Source: Bradyrhizobium lablabi (lineage in GTDB: Bacteria; Pseudomonadota; Alphaproteobacteria; Rhizobiales; Xanthobacteraceae). Taken from it: a DNA stretch of 64,000 bases. The stretch's first letter is position 1; every line of letters starts with the position of its first letter. The notes under the pieces are model-generated. The model was not told the DNA's origin. It worked only from the letters and a program-made list of their open reading frames with translations, and did no database searches. Location of the stretch: assembly GCF_018131005.1 (NCBI RefSeq), contig NZ_JAFCJK010000006.1, positions 186,001-250,000 on the forward strand. The letters are read 5' to 3'. The position numbers were made by a program, and so were the translations under genes. This document shows, in pieces, positions 53,802 through 61,374 of the stretch.

Positions 53802-54649
53802 AACAGGCTGGGATAGACGGCAACACGAAGCTGTTGGCCATCATAGGGGACCCCATCACGCAGGTGCGATCGCCTGAGATTTACAATCCGCGGATCGTCA
53901 AGGCCGGGGTCAACGCGGTCTTGCAGCCCATGCAGATTCCGACAGCAACATTCGATGACGCCATCAAGGGCATCATGGCGATCGGAAATCTGTTGGGCGT
54001 CGTCGTGACCTATCCTCACAAGGAGCGTGTCCTCCGTTATGCCGATCAGATCGGGCGGATCGGGCAGGCGGTCGGTGCGATCAATGCGATGCGCCGCGAA
54101 CCGGATGGCTCCTGGACAGGAGACATGTTCGACGGCGCGGGTCTGCTCGGCGCGCTTGCATCCTTGGGGCAAACCGCGACCGGCCGACGGGTCTTGATCC
54201 TCGGTGCCGGCGGAGCGGGGAGCGCCATCACGATGGCACTGGCGGCGGCAGGCGCAGCCATGATCGGCGTCTTCGATCTCGACGCCAACCGTGCGGCCGA
54301 ACTTGCCGCCCGCGTTCAAACTCATTTTCCCGTCTGCTGCGCCCGCACCACCGAGCCGGACGTCACTGGCTTCGATCTGCTGATCAACGCCACGCCGGTC
54401 GGAATGGCGCCGGCATTCGCGCTCGCGCCGTTTCGCGGCGCGCTTCACGCGGGTCTGACGGTCATCGATATCGTGCCGAAGCCGGAAACGACCTCATTGC
54501 TCGCACTCGCACGCGAGAAGGGTTGTCCAACGGCGAATGGCGCGGCTGTGGTCAGCGGCCAGGCGGATGCGGTGCTTGCGTTCTTCGGGATCGGCTCTTC
54601 AGAAGCGCCGGCCCAAGCGAAGTTGCCTTCGCTTGAGACGCGTTCGTAA
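53798..54649 (+). CDS. Shikimate/quinate dehydrogenase-family protein
   Basis: 283 residues from a GTG at 53798 that overlaps the LacI stop (GTGA). The fold is that of AroE/YdiB: a substrate domain (LLAIIGDPITQVRSPEIYN), then LILGAGGAGSAITMALA for NAD(P) and NATPVGMAP. The catalytic Lys75 (VVVTYPHKERV) and Asp112 (GDMFDGAG) are kept. The HSxSP serine pair, however, is QVRSP, and the N-V-T-x-P asparagine is Val, so the substrate pocket is altered and the true substrate is probably not shikimate. The cluster suggests a catabolic rather than an aromatic-synthesis role. Confidence 0.82.
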   Translation: MKQAGIDGNTKLLAIIGDPITQVRSPEIYNPRIVKAGVNAVLQPMQIPTATFDDAIKGIMAIGNLLGVVVTYPHKERVLRYADQIGRIGQAVGAINAMRREPDGSWTGDMFDGAGLLGALASLGQTATGRRVLILGAGGAGSAITMALAAAGAAMIGVFDLDANRAAELAARVQTHFPVCCARTTEPDVTGFDLLINATPVGMAPAFALAPFRGALHAGLTVIDIVPKPETTSLLALAREKGCPTANGAAVVSGQADAVLAFFGIGSSEAPAQAKLPSLETRS

Positions 54650-54654
54650 CGCCC

Positions 54655-55500
54655 TTATCGGGCGGCCGTCACGATCTGACGCTGCTCGCCGAGACCGGTC
54701 ACTCCGAGCGTCATGACGTCCCCGCCCTTCATGAATTTGTTTGGCTTCATGCCCAATCCGACGCCGGGCGGGGTTCCGGTCGTCACGATGTCGCCCGGCA
54801 TCAGCCGCATGAAGCGGCTGAGATAGGAGACGAGCGTCTTGATCGAGAAAATCATGCGCGTCGTGGTCCCGGTCTGAACGCGAGCGCCGTTCAGATCGAG
54901 CCACAGGTCGAGCTTCTGAGGATCAGGAACTTCATCACGCGTCACGAGCCAGGGCCCGCAGGGTGCGAAGCCGGGGTAGCTCTTTCCCTTGGTCCACTGC
55001 CCCTCCCACTCGATCTGATACTCGCGTTCCGAGATGTCGTTGAGGATCATGTAGCCCGCGACGTAGTCGAGGGCGTTCTCTTCGCTGACATGCCAGCAGG
55101 TTTGGCCGATGACAAAGGCGAGCTCCACTTCCCAATCGAGCTTCTTCGATCCCGGCGGCAGCAAGACCGGATCATTCGCGCCACATAACGCTCCGGTGTG
55201 CTTGTTGAAGATGATCGGCTGTGTGGGAATCGGCGCATTGGTCTCTTCGGCATGGTCCGTGTAGTTCAGGCCGATGCAGACGAGATTGGGAACATGCGCG
55301 ACGGGGACACCGTAGCGGACCGACCCTTTCACCTCGGGCAAGGCGCGCAGGTCCGCCGCCCTGAGGCGCGCCAACCCGTCCGGAGACAGGGCGCCGGCGT
55401 CAATGTCCGCGACGATCGACGACAGATCGCGTAGCTTGCCGTCAGGGTCGATCGCGCCGGGCTTTTCCTGATCAGACGGGCCGAAGCGTACCAGTTTCAT
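54655..55500 (-). CDS. Fumarylacetoacetate hydrolase family protein
   Basis: 281 residues with an AAGGAGA ribosome site. N-terminal small domain (KLVRFGPSDQEKPGAID), then the FAH core: VCIGLNYTDHAEE, PIIFNKHTGALCG, DWEVELAFVIGQTC (metal-binding Glu residues), VAGYMILNDISEREYQ, GKSYPGFAPCGPWLV, MRLMPGDIVTTGTPPGVGLGM. Members hydrolyse C-C bonds of oxo-acids or are decarboxylases or isomerases in aromatic-acid catabolism. It is last of a reverse operon of seven genes and converges with the dehydrogenase gene. Confidence 0.9.
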   Translation of the reverse strand: MKLVRFGPSDQEKPGAIDPDGKLRDLSSIVADIDAGALSPDGLARLRAADLRALPEVKGSVRYGVPVAHVPNLVCIGLNYTDHAEETNAPIPTQPIIFNKHTGALCGANDPVLLPPGSKKLDWEVELAFVIGQTCWHVSEENALDYVAGYMILNDISEREYQIEWEGQWTKGKSYPGFAPCGPWLVTRDEVPDPQKLDLWLDLNGARVQTGTTTRMIFSIKTLVSYLSRFMRLMPGDIVTTGTPPGVGLGMKPNKFMKGGDVMTLGVTGLGEQRQIVTAAR

Positions 55501-55563
55501 CGATGCTCTCCTTTGCTGAGTCCGTTGGTGAATGCTTGGACGATGGCGGATGGGCTCATTGCG

Positions 55564-56337
55564 TTACCGCAAGGGCCAGACTTCAGAGAGCTCGCGCGCG
55601 GCCTGCATGACCAACGGTGCCACATCCGCAACGCGGATGTCGTTCATCCGAACGCCGGGGCCAGCGACGCTCACAGTGCCGACCGGCGAGCCGATCCCGC
55701 CGGAGAGCACCGTGGCGGCGACCGCGGTGACGCCGGACTCCGCTTCGCTGACGGCGACGCCGTACCCTCTTTCGGCCGTTCGTTTCAGCTCGGAGACGAG
55801 ATCTTCGAACGTCCTGATGACGCCCGGCCCATAATTCTCGGCGTCGTTGAAATCGCCGTTGAGCGCCAGAATGTCGCGGACCGCGCCGAGATCGAGCCGC
55901 GCGAGCCAGCTCTTGCCGCTCGCCGTGGCATAAAGCGGGACGGTGTTCGACGTGAGAAGCGGCTGATACAACAGTCCACCGCGCGCGCCTTGCGCCTCGG
56001 CGACCCACACCAGTGAATGTGCATCGATCACGGCGAGTCTAACGAATTCATGCGTCTCCCGCGCGAGCCGCTCGAGCAGCGGTTGGCAGACATCGGGAAT
56101 GCCTGTTGCGCGATAGAGGCGCTGCCCGAGTATGGTGAGGCGATGGGTCAGTCTGTAATGGCCGGTCGTGCCGTCCTGTTCGACCCAGCCCTGATCGATC
56201 AGCGCCGCGAGCAGGCGATGTACGCCGCTCTTTGGCAATTGCAGGCGCTCCGCGATCCCGCCCAGCGGCAGTTCGCCGGCCGCATCGACGAGCAGTTCGA
56301 CGATCGACAGGCAGCGTTCAGCGGGAATATGAGCCAT
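55564..56337 (-). CDS. IclR-family transcriptional regulator
   Basis: 257 residues. N-terminal winged HTH (RCLSIVELLVDAAGELPLGGIAERLQLPKSGVHRLLAALIDQGWVEQD) followed by the IclR effector domain (LARETHEFVRLAVID, PLYATASGKSWLARLD, ERGYGVAVSEAESGVTAVAATVL). It sits inside the reverse operon, 17 nt after the truncated crotonase gene and 63 nt before the FAH gene. A palindrome of the TGGAA-N5-TTCCA type lies upstream of the operon and is a candidate target. The effector is unknown. Confidence 0.92.
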   Translation of the reverse strand: MAHIPAERCLSIVELLVDAAGELPLGGIAERLQLPKSGVHRLLAALIDQGWVEQDGTTGHYRLTHRLTILGQRLYRATGIPDVCQPLLERLARETHEFVRLAVIDAHSLVWVAEAQGARGGLLYQPLLTSNTVPLYATASGKSWLARLDLGAVRDILALNGDFNDAENYGPGVIRTFEDLVSELKRTAERGYGVAVSEAESGVTAVAATVLSGGIGSPVGTVSVAGPGVRMNDIRVADVAPLVMQAARELSEVWPLR

Positions 56338-56354
56338 CGGCCAACCAAGGCTCC

Positions 56355-56627
56355 CTACGACCCGAGAAGACCGGCGGGCCGAGTCGAAATCGGCCCCCGC
56401 GCACTGATCGTGTCAGCCACCTTGAATGCCCTTGAGTCACCGCCATGGAGAATGACGCAGCGGAGATCCGCGTCCGTCGCCGGCCCAGCGTCGACCTGGT
56501 TGAGTTGACGCAGCATCGCGCGGGTCACCAAGTTGAGGGAGCTTGCGAGAGTGATCTCTGCGACGGCCCCGCGGCGGGCGGTCTGCACCAAGGGCGCCGC
56601 CCGGCTCTGCTGCAAGGCCGTCGTCAT
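56355..56627 (-). pseudogene. Truncated enoyl-CoA hydratase (crotonase) remnant
   Basis: 90 residues, whereas the family has about 260. The segment AVAEITLASSLNLVTRAMLR and the strand DLRCVILHGGDSRAFKVADT correspond to the first third of a crotonase; the oxyanion-hole region FSAGADL is degraded and everything after it is missing. Its ATG overlaps the stop of the ABC ATPase gene (TAATG), so it is still coupled to translation. It is probably a decayed member of the pathway. Confidence 0.65.
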
Positions 56628-57463
56628 TACTGAATGCCGGAAGGCTGCGGCATTGCGATGCCGTGGAGAACGCCCATGCGCTCGAAATGGCGATGGATCC
56701 GGTCGACATAGGCTCCAAACTCGGGAGCGTCGCCAAGAACGATGGGACGTGGTCGAGGCAGGTCAACCCGGATGTCGTCGATGACTTCACCTGGGCTCGG
56801 GCTCATTACCAGGATGCGATCGGACAGGCCAACCGCCTCTTCCACGCTGTGAGTGATGAAGACCACCGTTGGTCGGCGACGGAGCCAAAGCGTCTCGAGG
56901 TCCGTTCGCACCTGGAGTCTGGTCAGCGCATCGAGCGCGCCGAACGGCTCGTCCATCAGGATGACCGATGGATCGTGGACGAGGGTGCGAATTAGCGAAA
57001 CGCGCTGTCGCATGCCGCCGGACAACTGGCGGGGGTACTTGTTCATCGCGTGCTCGAGGCGCAGTTGCGCGAACAGCTCTCTTGCCCGCACCGCAAGCTT
57101 CTCGCGATTGATCCTCCTGATGTCGGCATGGAGCATGACGTTTTCGAACGCCGTGCGAAAGTCGAGCAGCAGATGGTCCTGGAAGGCGATGCCAACGTCG
57201 GTGACGGGCTCCCGGACCGCGCGGCCGGCGACCGTGATCTCTCCGGTCGAATGTTTGAGCAAACCCGCGACCATCAACATCAGCGTGCTCTTACCGCATC
57301 CGGACGCCCCGACAACGGAGATGAACTCGCCGGCGGGAATCGTGACGTCGATGGACTTCAAGGCCTGGAATGGCTTGCCCGACCCTTCGCCGAAGGCCTT
57401 CGACACGTTGCTGATCTTGATCGGAACGCCGGATCGGGTCACCATGTCGGATTGAGGCGTCAT
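56627..57463 (-). CDS. ABC transporter ATP-binding protein (nitrate/sulfonate/taurine type)
   Basis: 278 residues. Walker A GASGCGKST, Q-loop AFQDHLLLDFRTAFENV, signature LSGGMRQRVSL, Walker B VILMDEPFGALDALTR, switch His FITHSVEEAVGLSDRILVM. It belongs to the SsuB/TauB branch that energises uptake of small organic anions. The matching permease and binding protein are in the same operon. The AGAGGGA ribosome site precedes the ATG at 57463, and a MaoC gene ends 12 nt upstream. Confidence 0.93.
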   Translation of the reverse strand: MTPQSDMVTRSGVPIKISNVSKAFGEGSGKPFQALKSIDVTIPAGEFISVVGASGCGKSTLMLMVAGLLKHSTGEITVAGRAVREPVTDVGIAFQDHLLLDFRTAFENVMLHADIRRINREKLAVRARELFAQLRLEHAMNKYPRQLSGGMRQRVSLIRTLVHDPSVILMDEPFGALDALTRLQVRTDLETLWLRRRPTVVFITHSVEEAVGLSDRILVMSPSPGEVIDDIRVDLPRPRPIVLGDAPEFGAYVDRIHRHFERMGVLHGIAMPQPSGIQ

Positions 57464-57475
57464 GTTCGTGTCCCT

Positions 57476-57988
57476 CTATTTCGGCGGGGTCTGGGCGGCC
57501 ATCGAGGCCTTGACGGCTTCAAGCGGAACCTTCGAGACCAAAAGCGCCTTGCGGCCCTTCTGGACGATGCGGCCGTCCTGCTTGACGACCTCTACATCGA
57601 AATTGGCGATGGCCTGCGTCGGACGCGAGCGGCTGTCGCGCAGCTCGGTCAGAACGTAGTCGACGAAGATCGTGTCGCCGACAAAGATCGGCCCGACGAA
57701 TCTCCAATCGCTGATGCCAAGGAACGCAATCGCCGTTTCGCGAAGTTCTCCCGTCCTCGCCCACATCAAGCCATGGGCGTAGGCGAGGCCGAGCATGCCA
57801 TGAGCGACCTTCTGGCCGAACTCGCTTGCGCGCGCATAGACATCACTCGTGTGGAGCTCCGAATGATCGCCGGTCAGCCCGGCAAAGTTCATCAGATCTG
57901 CCTCGGTGATGGTGCGGCCGGGGCTTCGAAACGTCATGCCCTCACGGAGGTCTTCGAAACGATATCCCAGTCTCGGCTTGTCGCTCAT
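57476..57988 (-). CDS. MaoC-family dehydratase
   Basis: 170 residues from the ATG at 57988. Hot-dog fold with YRFEDLREGMTFRSPGRTITEADLMNFAG, the hydratase motif in LTGDHSELHTSDVYARASEFGQKVAHGML (Asp and His), and VGPIFVGDTIFVDYVL. It would hydrate an enoyl-CoA intermediate, perhaps replacing the step lost with the truncated crotonase. It lies between the binding-protein gene and the ATPase gene of the transporter, 38 and 12 nt from them, so it is part of the operon. Confidence 0.88.
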   Translation of the reverse strand: MSDKPRLGYRFEDLREGMTFRSPGRTITEADLMNFAGLTGDHSELHTSDVYARASEFGQKVAHGMLGLAYAHGLMWARTGELRETAIAFLGISDWRFVGPIFVGDTIFVDYVLTELRDSRSRPTQAIANFDVEVVKQDGRIVQKGRKALLVSKVPLEAVKASMAAQTPPK

Positions 57989-58026
57989 GGCAATGCTCGG
58001 TATTGGCGCCGGAGGATCGGGAATCG

Positions 58027-59025
58027 CTATTTGCACGCCCGCATCTCACCCTCGGGCGGCAGGTATCCATTCGTGTAGTAGCTCTTCGGGTCCTGCCCCT
58101 CGGGCAGGAGCTTCACCTCGGACAACAGGGCCTGCGTCCTCGTCCAGTGGGCGTCTTCTGCCTTGCCGATGAACTTGGCGCCGCCGCTACAGAACAGGGG
58201 TGTGATGGCAGCCAGTTCAGACGTCGCGAGCTTCTCATTGAGGTCGGGGAATACGGCCTTCAGGTCCTTGATGGCCTTGTCCGGATTGTCGAGCGCAAAG
58301 CTCCAGCCCTTGAGGCTCGCAGCGATGAATTTCTTCAAGACGTCAGGGTGATCCTTGATGAAACTGTCTGAGGCGAAGATCGAGGTGCTGACGGTCGGCA
58401 CGCCGTGGTCGGCAAACCGGTAATTATCGAGCGTCGCGCCCTGCTGCTCCAACTGAATCTGATAGGAGTCCATCGACCCCAGGATCGCGTCCACCTGGCC
58501 CTGGAGAAGCGATGGAACCATAGCCGGAACGGGCATGTTCATCGTGATCATATCCTGCTCCTTCAAGCCGTTGGCCTTCAGGAATAGCGGCAGCATTGTG
58601 GTCTGCGACGACCCTGCGGGGACACCGACCTTCTTGCCCTTCAGATCGCTGATCGATTTGATCCCGCTCTTGGTGAGCGCGGAGACCTCGTTGGGATTGG
58701 ACTGATAGATCGTCGCAACGACCTTCATCGGTGCGCCTTTTGCGATCAGCTGGCTCACCGCGACGGCATCGGCATAGGCGAGTTGCGCGCGGCCGCTGGC
58801 GACCAATTGGGCGGTATTGCCGGAGCCGTTGCCCTGAATGATTGTCACATCGAGCCCGGCCGCCTTGTAGAAGCCCTCACCGAGCGCCGCCGCAAACCCG
58901 GCATTGGGACCTCCGGCCGTCCAATTCAGTTGAAACGTCACCGCGGTTTGAGCGGCCGCGGTCGAATTCCAAGATCCCAGCACGCCGCCTGCGACGATGA
59001 GGACCTTGGTCAGAGCGCCTTTCAT
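58027..59025 (-). CDS. ABC transporter substrate-binding protein (NMT1/SsuA-like)
   Basis: 332 residues after a strong GGGAGGGA ribosome site. Signal peptide to about residue 25 (cleavage after TAAA or AAAQ). The binding-protein fold opens with VTFQLNWTAGGPNAGFAAALGEGFYKAAGLDV, typical of NMT1/THI5-like and riboflavin- or pyrimidine-precursor-binding proteins, then YADAVAVSQLIAKGAPMKVVA and KKVGVPAGSSQTTMLPLFL. It captures a small organic solute in the periplasm. The name of the ligand cannot be read from the sequence. Confidence 0.9.
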   Translation of the reverse strand: MKGALTKVLIVAGGVLGSWNSTAAAQTAVTFQLNWTAGGPNAGFAAALGEGFYKAAGLDVTIIQGNGSGNTAQLVASGRAQLAYADAVAVSQLIAKGAPMKVVATIYQSNPNEVSALTKSGIKSISDLKGKKVGVPAGSSQTTMLPLFLKANGLKEQDMITMNMPVPAMVPSLLQGQVDAILGSMDSYQIQLEQQGATLDNYRFADHGVPTVSTSIFASDSFIKDHPDVLKKFIAASLKGWSFALDNPDKAIKDLKAVFPDLNEKLATSELAAITPLFCSGGAKFIGKAEDAHWTRTQALLSEVKLLPEGQDPKSYYTNGYLPPEGEMRACK

Positions 59026-59089
59026 GATGTGTCCCTCCCGAATATTGATTTCTGATCTCGGACGTTGCGCACGCCAGAAGCATGCTTTC

Positions 59090-59941
59090 CTAATTCATCG
59101 GGGCGCGTTGCCAGGGAGCCATCAGCCACTCGCTGAACTCCACGACGTAATTGATGATGATGCCGATCATCGTCAGGACGACGAGGACCGCAAAGGTGAG
59201 CTCGATGTCCATCGTGCTGGTGCCTTTCAGCAGCACGTAGCCAAGCCCCTGGTTGGCGCCGACGAACTCGGCGACGATGGCGGCTGTTGCAGCGATGGTC
59301 GCCGACGCCTTGATGCCGGAGAATATGACGGGCAACGCAGCAGGCACGCGCAGGAAGCGGAAAGTTTGCCAGGTCGATGCGCCCATGGATTTGGTCAGAT
59401 ACAGCAGCCGGTTGTCGAGGATCTGGAATCCGCTGATGCTCGCCAGCAGCAGCGGAAAGAAGGTCATCAGGACCGTCAGCAAGACCTTCGATTCAATTCC
59501 GAAGCCCAGCCAGACGAGAAACAGGGGCGCCACCGCAATCTTCGGAACGAGCTGCAGCAGCATGATAGGCGGATAGAGAATTTGCCTTGCAATCGGCGAA
59601 AGGGCGATCAGCAGGCCGAGCGGGATCGCTGTCACCAGGGTGAGCCCGAACCCGAGAACGATCTCGGTCAGCGTCACAATCGAGTTGCTCCACAGCATGC
59701 CTGCGTCCGTGATGATCCGTTCAAACACAGGGCCTGGCGCAGGCAAAAGGTAAGCCGGAATTTTGAACATTCTGACGAGAAGCGCCCAGGCGCCAACGAT
59801 GACGACGAACGTCAGCGGCGGCAGGAGATTCCAGCCGATCTTCATCAAGCCGCGCAGAAGCGGCATGCGATCGCGTGCGCTTTCCGATTCCAGGTTGCTC
59901 GGAGTCGAGCCGATCAACCCGGATGGTGACGGCGAAACCAT
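59090..59941 (-). CDS. ABC transporter permease (SsuC/TauC-like)
   Basis: 283 residues, about six membrane helices (LTFVVIVGAWALLVRMFKI, SNSIVTLTEIVLGFGLTLV and others). The EAA cytoplasmic loop reads IAATAAIVAEFVGANQGLGYVL. Start at 59941 behind GGGAGCCAGGGA. First gene of the reverse operon permease - binding protein - MaoC - ATPase - crotonase remnant - IclR - FAH. Operators lie 90-260 bp upstream. Confidence 0.92.
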   Translation of the reverse strand: MVSPSPSGLIGSTPSNLESESARDRMPLLRGLMKIGWNLLPPLTFVVIVGAWALLVRMFKIPAYLLPAPGPVFERIITDAGMLWSNSIVTLTEIVLGFGLTLVTAIPLGLLIALSPIARQILYPPIMLLQLVPKIAVAPLFLVWLGFGIESKVLLTVLMTFFPLLLASISGFQILDNRLLYLTKSMGASTWQTFRFLRVPAALPVIFSGIKASATIAATAAIVAEFVGANQGLGYVLLKGTSTMDIELTFAVLVVLTMIGIIINYVVEFSEWLMAPWQRAPMN

Positions 59942-60029
59942 CCCTGGCTCCCATGTCTGTTCTTGGCGCGAACGTGGAGGGCGCGCTCCATCGCGGCGGC
60001 AATCCCTTCAGGGGTGGCCCCAGCCGCTA

Positions 60030-60048
60030 GTTGGAACGCTATTCCAAC
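60030..60048. promoter_or_regulatory. Candidate IclR-type operator GTTGGAA-N5-TTCCAAC
   Basis: Perfect 7-bp inverted repeat (60030-60036 and 60042-60048) with a 5-bp centre, 89 bp upstream of the transporter operon. The TGGAA-N5-TTCCA layout equals that of the E. coli IclR consensus as I recall it. The IclR regulator gene is in the operon. Confidence 0.55.
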
Positions 60049-60072
60049 TTCACGGCCTCGGCAATGAAAAAA

Positions 60073-60086
60073 TGTAGCCGGTTACA
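60073..60086. promoter_or_regulatory. Operator copy 2, TGTAGCCGGTTACA
   Basis: Differs from the perfect palindrome at 51765 by one base (A to G at position 5). It lies 132 bp upstream of the permease start and is the best candidate for LacI control of the transporter operon. Confidence 0.6.
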
Positions 60087-61374
60087 AATCGCCGCGGGAG
60101 CTGCTTTTCTGTTGCTCCGTCCGGCCATTGCGCCTGAAATTGACGTAACTTTGGCCAGGAGCCGGGCGCCCGCAGCAACACTGCCTTTGTAACCGTTTGC
60201 AGATTGCGCTTGCGGTCGGCGCTACTGACGGTCCTGTTGTGACTGTTTCTTCGCTGGCGGCGCCAGACGGGAGAACCCGACCGATGAGGGACGTAGCGAG
60301 GCTACGAGCACGCCAAACGTCGATTCTGTGTGCTTGAGGCCAACGCGTGAAAGACGCCTTCGCCTCATGCGCAATTTGGGGAGGAATAGTCAGTCGTTTG
60401 CCGTTAGCGCTCGATCCAGCGGTCATGCCGGGCTCGAGACCTGCCGGCACCTGCTGCGCGTCGAGTCGCAGGCGCAGCGTGTTGCGGTCATGATCGCCGA
60501 TGACCCGTTCGGCCTGCCATGTGGCGAATACGCCGAGCGGCCGCAGCTCGGTGATGACGGATTTGATCGTGCCGTCGGCACCGTTCCGCTTCACGTTCAC
60601 CGTATCTCCCATCGCGAGACCCCCGAGATGGTCTTCGCGCACGTTGAAGGAGAGCCATTGCTTACCCGCCGCCTCGACCATCAGGATCGGCTGGCCCGCG
60701 CGAACGTTCTCGCCAACCTCCGCGGCGATGACGCTGACCACACCGTCGGCCGGAGCGCGCAGGATCATCTTGTCGAGGCGGCGCTCGAGCACGGCGACCG
60801 CGGCGGCAGCGGCCTGCACCTGCGCGTCGGCGATTGCGCGCTCCTCCTTGGTCGGGCCCGCCACGGCGGCATCATAGTTCGCCTGGGCCCCCGCCACATC
60901 GGCGCGCGCACCGGCGACGTCGTTTTCGGCTTGGTCCAGCGCCTGCTGGGACTCGAAGTTCTGACGTGCCAGCGTGCTGGTCCTGGTGAGCTGGGCCTGC
61001 ACGTAGTTGAGACGCGAGCTTGCCTTGGCGATCGCGGCCTTCAGGGAATCGACCTGTTCACGGCGAACGCCGGCATAGACGTTGTTGCGGCTCGCGACCG
61101 CCGAGGCCAGTGCGGCGTGCGCCTGGTCGAGCTGCGCCGTCAGTTCCACCGCGGAGAGCCGTGCCAGGACATCGCCGGCGCGCACATGGGCGCCTTTCCG
61201 GACCGCAATCGACACGAGTTGGCCGTTCACCTCCGGCTCGACGCGAACTTCGGTTGCCCGCACGACGCCAACGAGGGCCGCCGGCGATCCGGAACGGTCG
61301 GTGGAGTAGATCACGGCGCTCGCGAGCAGCACGAGCGCGATCGCAACCATGGCTGCAATCCTAGCCTTGCGCAT
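60082..61374 (-). CDS. Membrane-fusion protein (HlyD/EmrA-like) with frameshifted C-terminus
   Basis: 430 residues as read from the ATG at 61374. N-terminal anchor (IAAMVAIALVLLASAVIY), then the barrel-sandwich lipoyl parts (VEPEVNGQLVSIAVRKGAHVRAGDVLARL, APADGVVSVIAAEVGENVRAGQPIL), a long coiled coil between them, and a beta-barrel (VNVKRNGADGTIKSVITELRPLG). Up to GLEPGMTA (residue 319) the protein is normal. The next 111 residues are out of character. Restoring one base in the alanine codon near 60418 gives WIER and a TAA at 60404, a typical end. It links the inner-membrane exporter to the outer membrane and overlaps the permease gene by 14 nt. Confidence 0.8.
   Translation of the reverse strand: MRKARIAAMVAIALVLLASAVIYSTDRSGSPAALVGVVRATEVRVEPEVNGQLVSIAVRKGAHVRAGDVLARLSAVELTAQLDQAHAALASAVASRNNVYAGVRREQVDSLKAAIAKASSRLNYVQAQLTRTSTLARQNFESQQALDQAENDVAGARADVAGAQANYDAAVAGPTKEERAIADAQVQAAAAAVAVLERRLDKMILRAPADGVVSVIAAEVGENVRAGQPILMVEAAGKQWLSFNVREDHLGGLAMGDTVNVKRNGADGTIKSVITELRPLGVFATWQAERVIGDHDRNTLRLRLDAQQVPAGLEPGMTAGSSANGKRLTIPPQIAHEAKASFTRWPQAHRIDVWRARSLATSLIGRVLPSGAASEETVTTGPSVAPTASAICKRLQRQCCCGRPAPGQSYVNFRRNGRTEQQKSSSRGDL
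60188..60201. promoter_or_regulatory. Operator copy 3, degenerate, TGTAACCGTTTGCA
   Basis: Matches the perfect operator at 12 of 14 positions; the left arm is intact and the right arm has two changes. The spacing to copy 2 is 115 bp, about eleven helical turns, as needed for looping. Confidence 0.45.

Noticed and set aside
60082..60403. The last 111 codons of the fusion-protein frame as a novel C-terminal domain
   Set aside because: The stretch has antisense-like composition, contains two operators, and a single-base correction restores a standard end at 60404.
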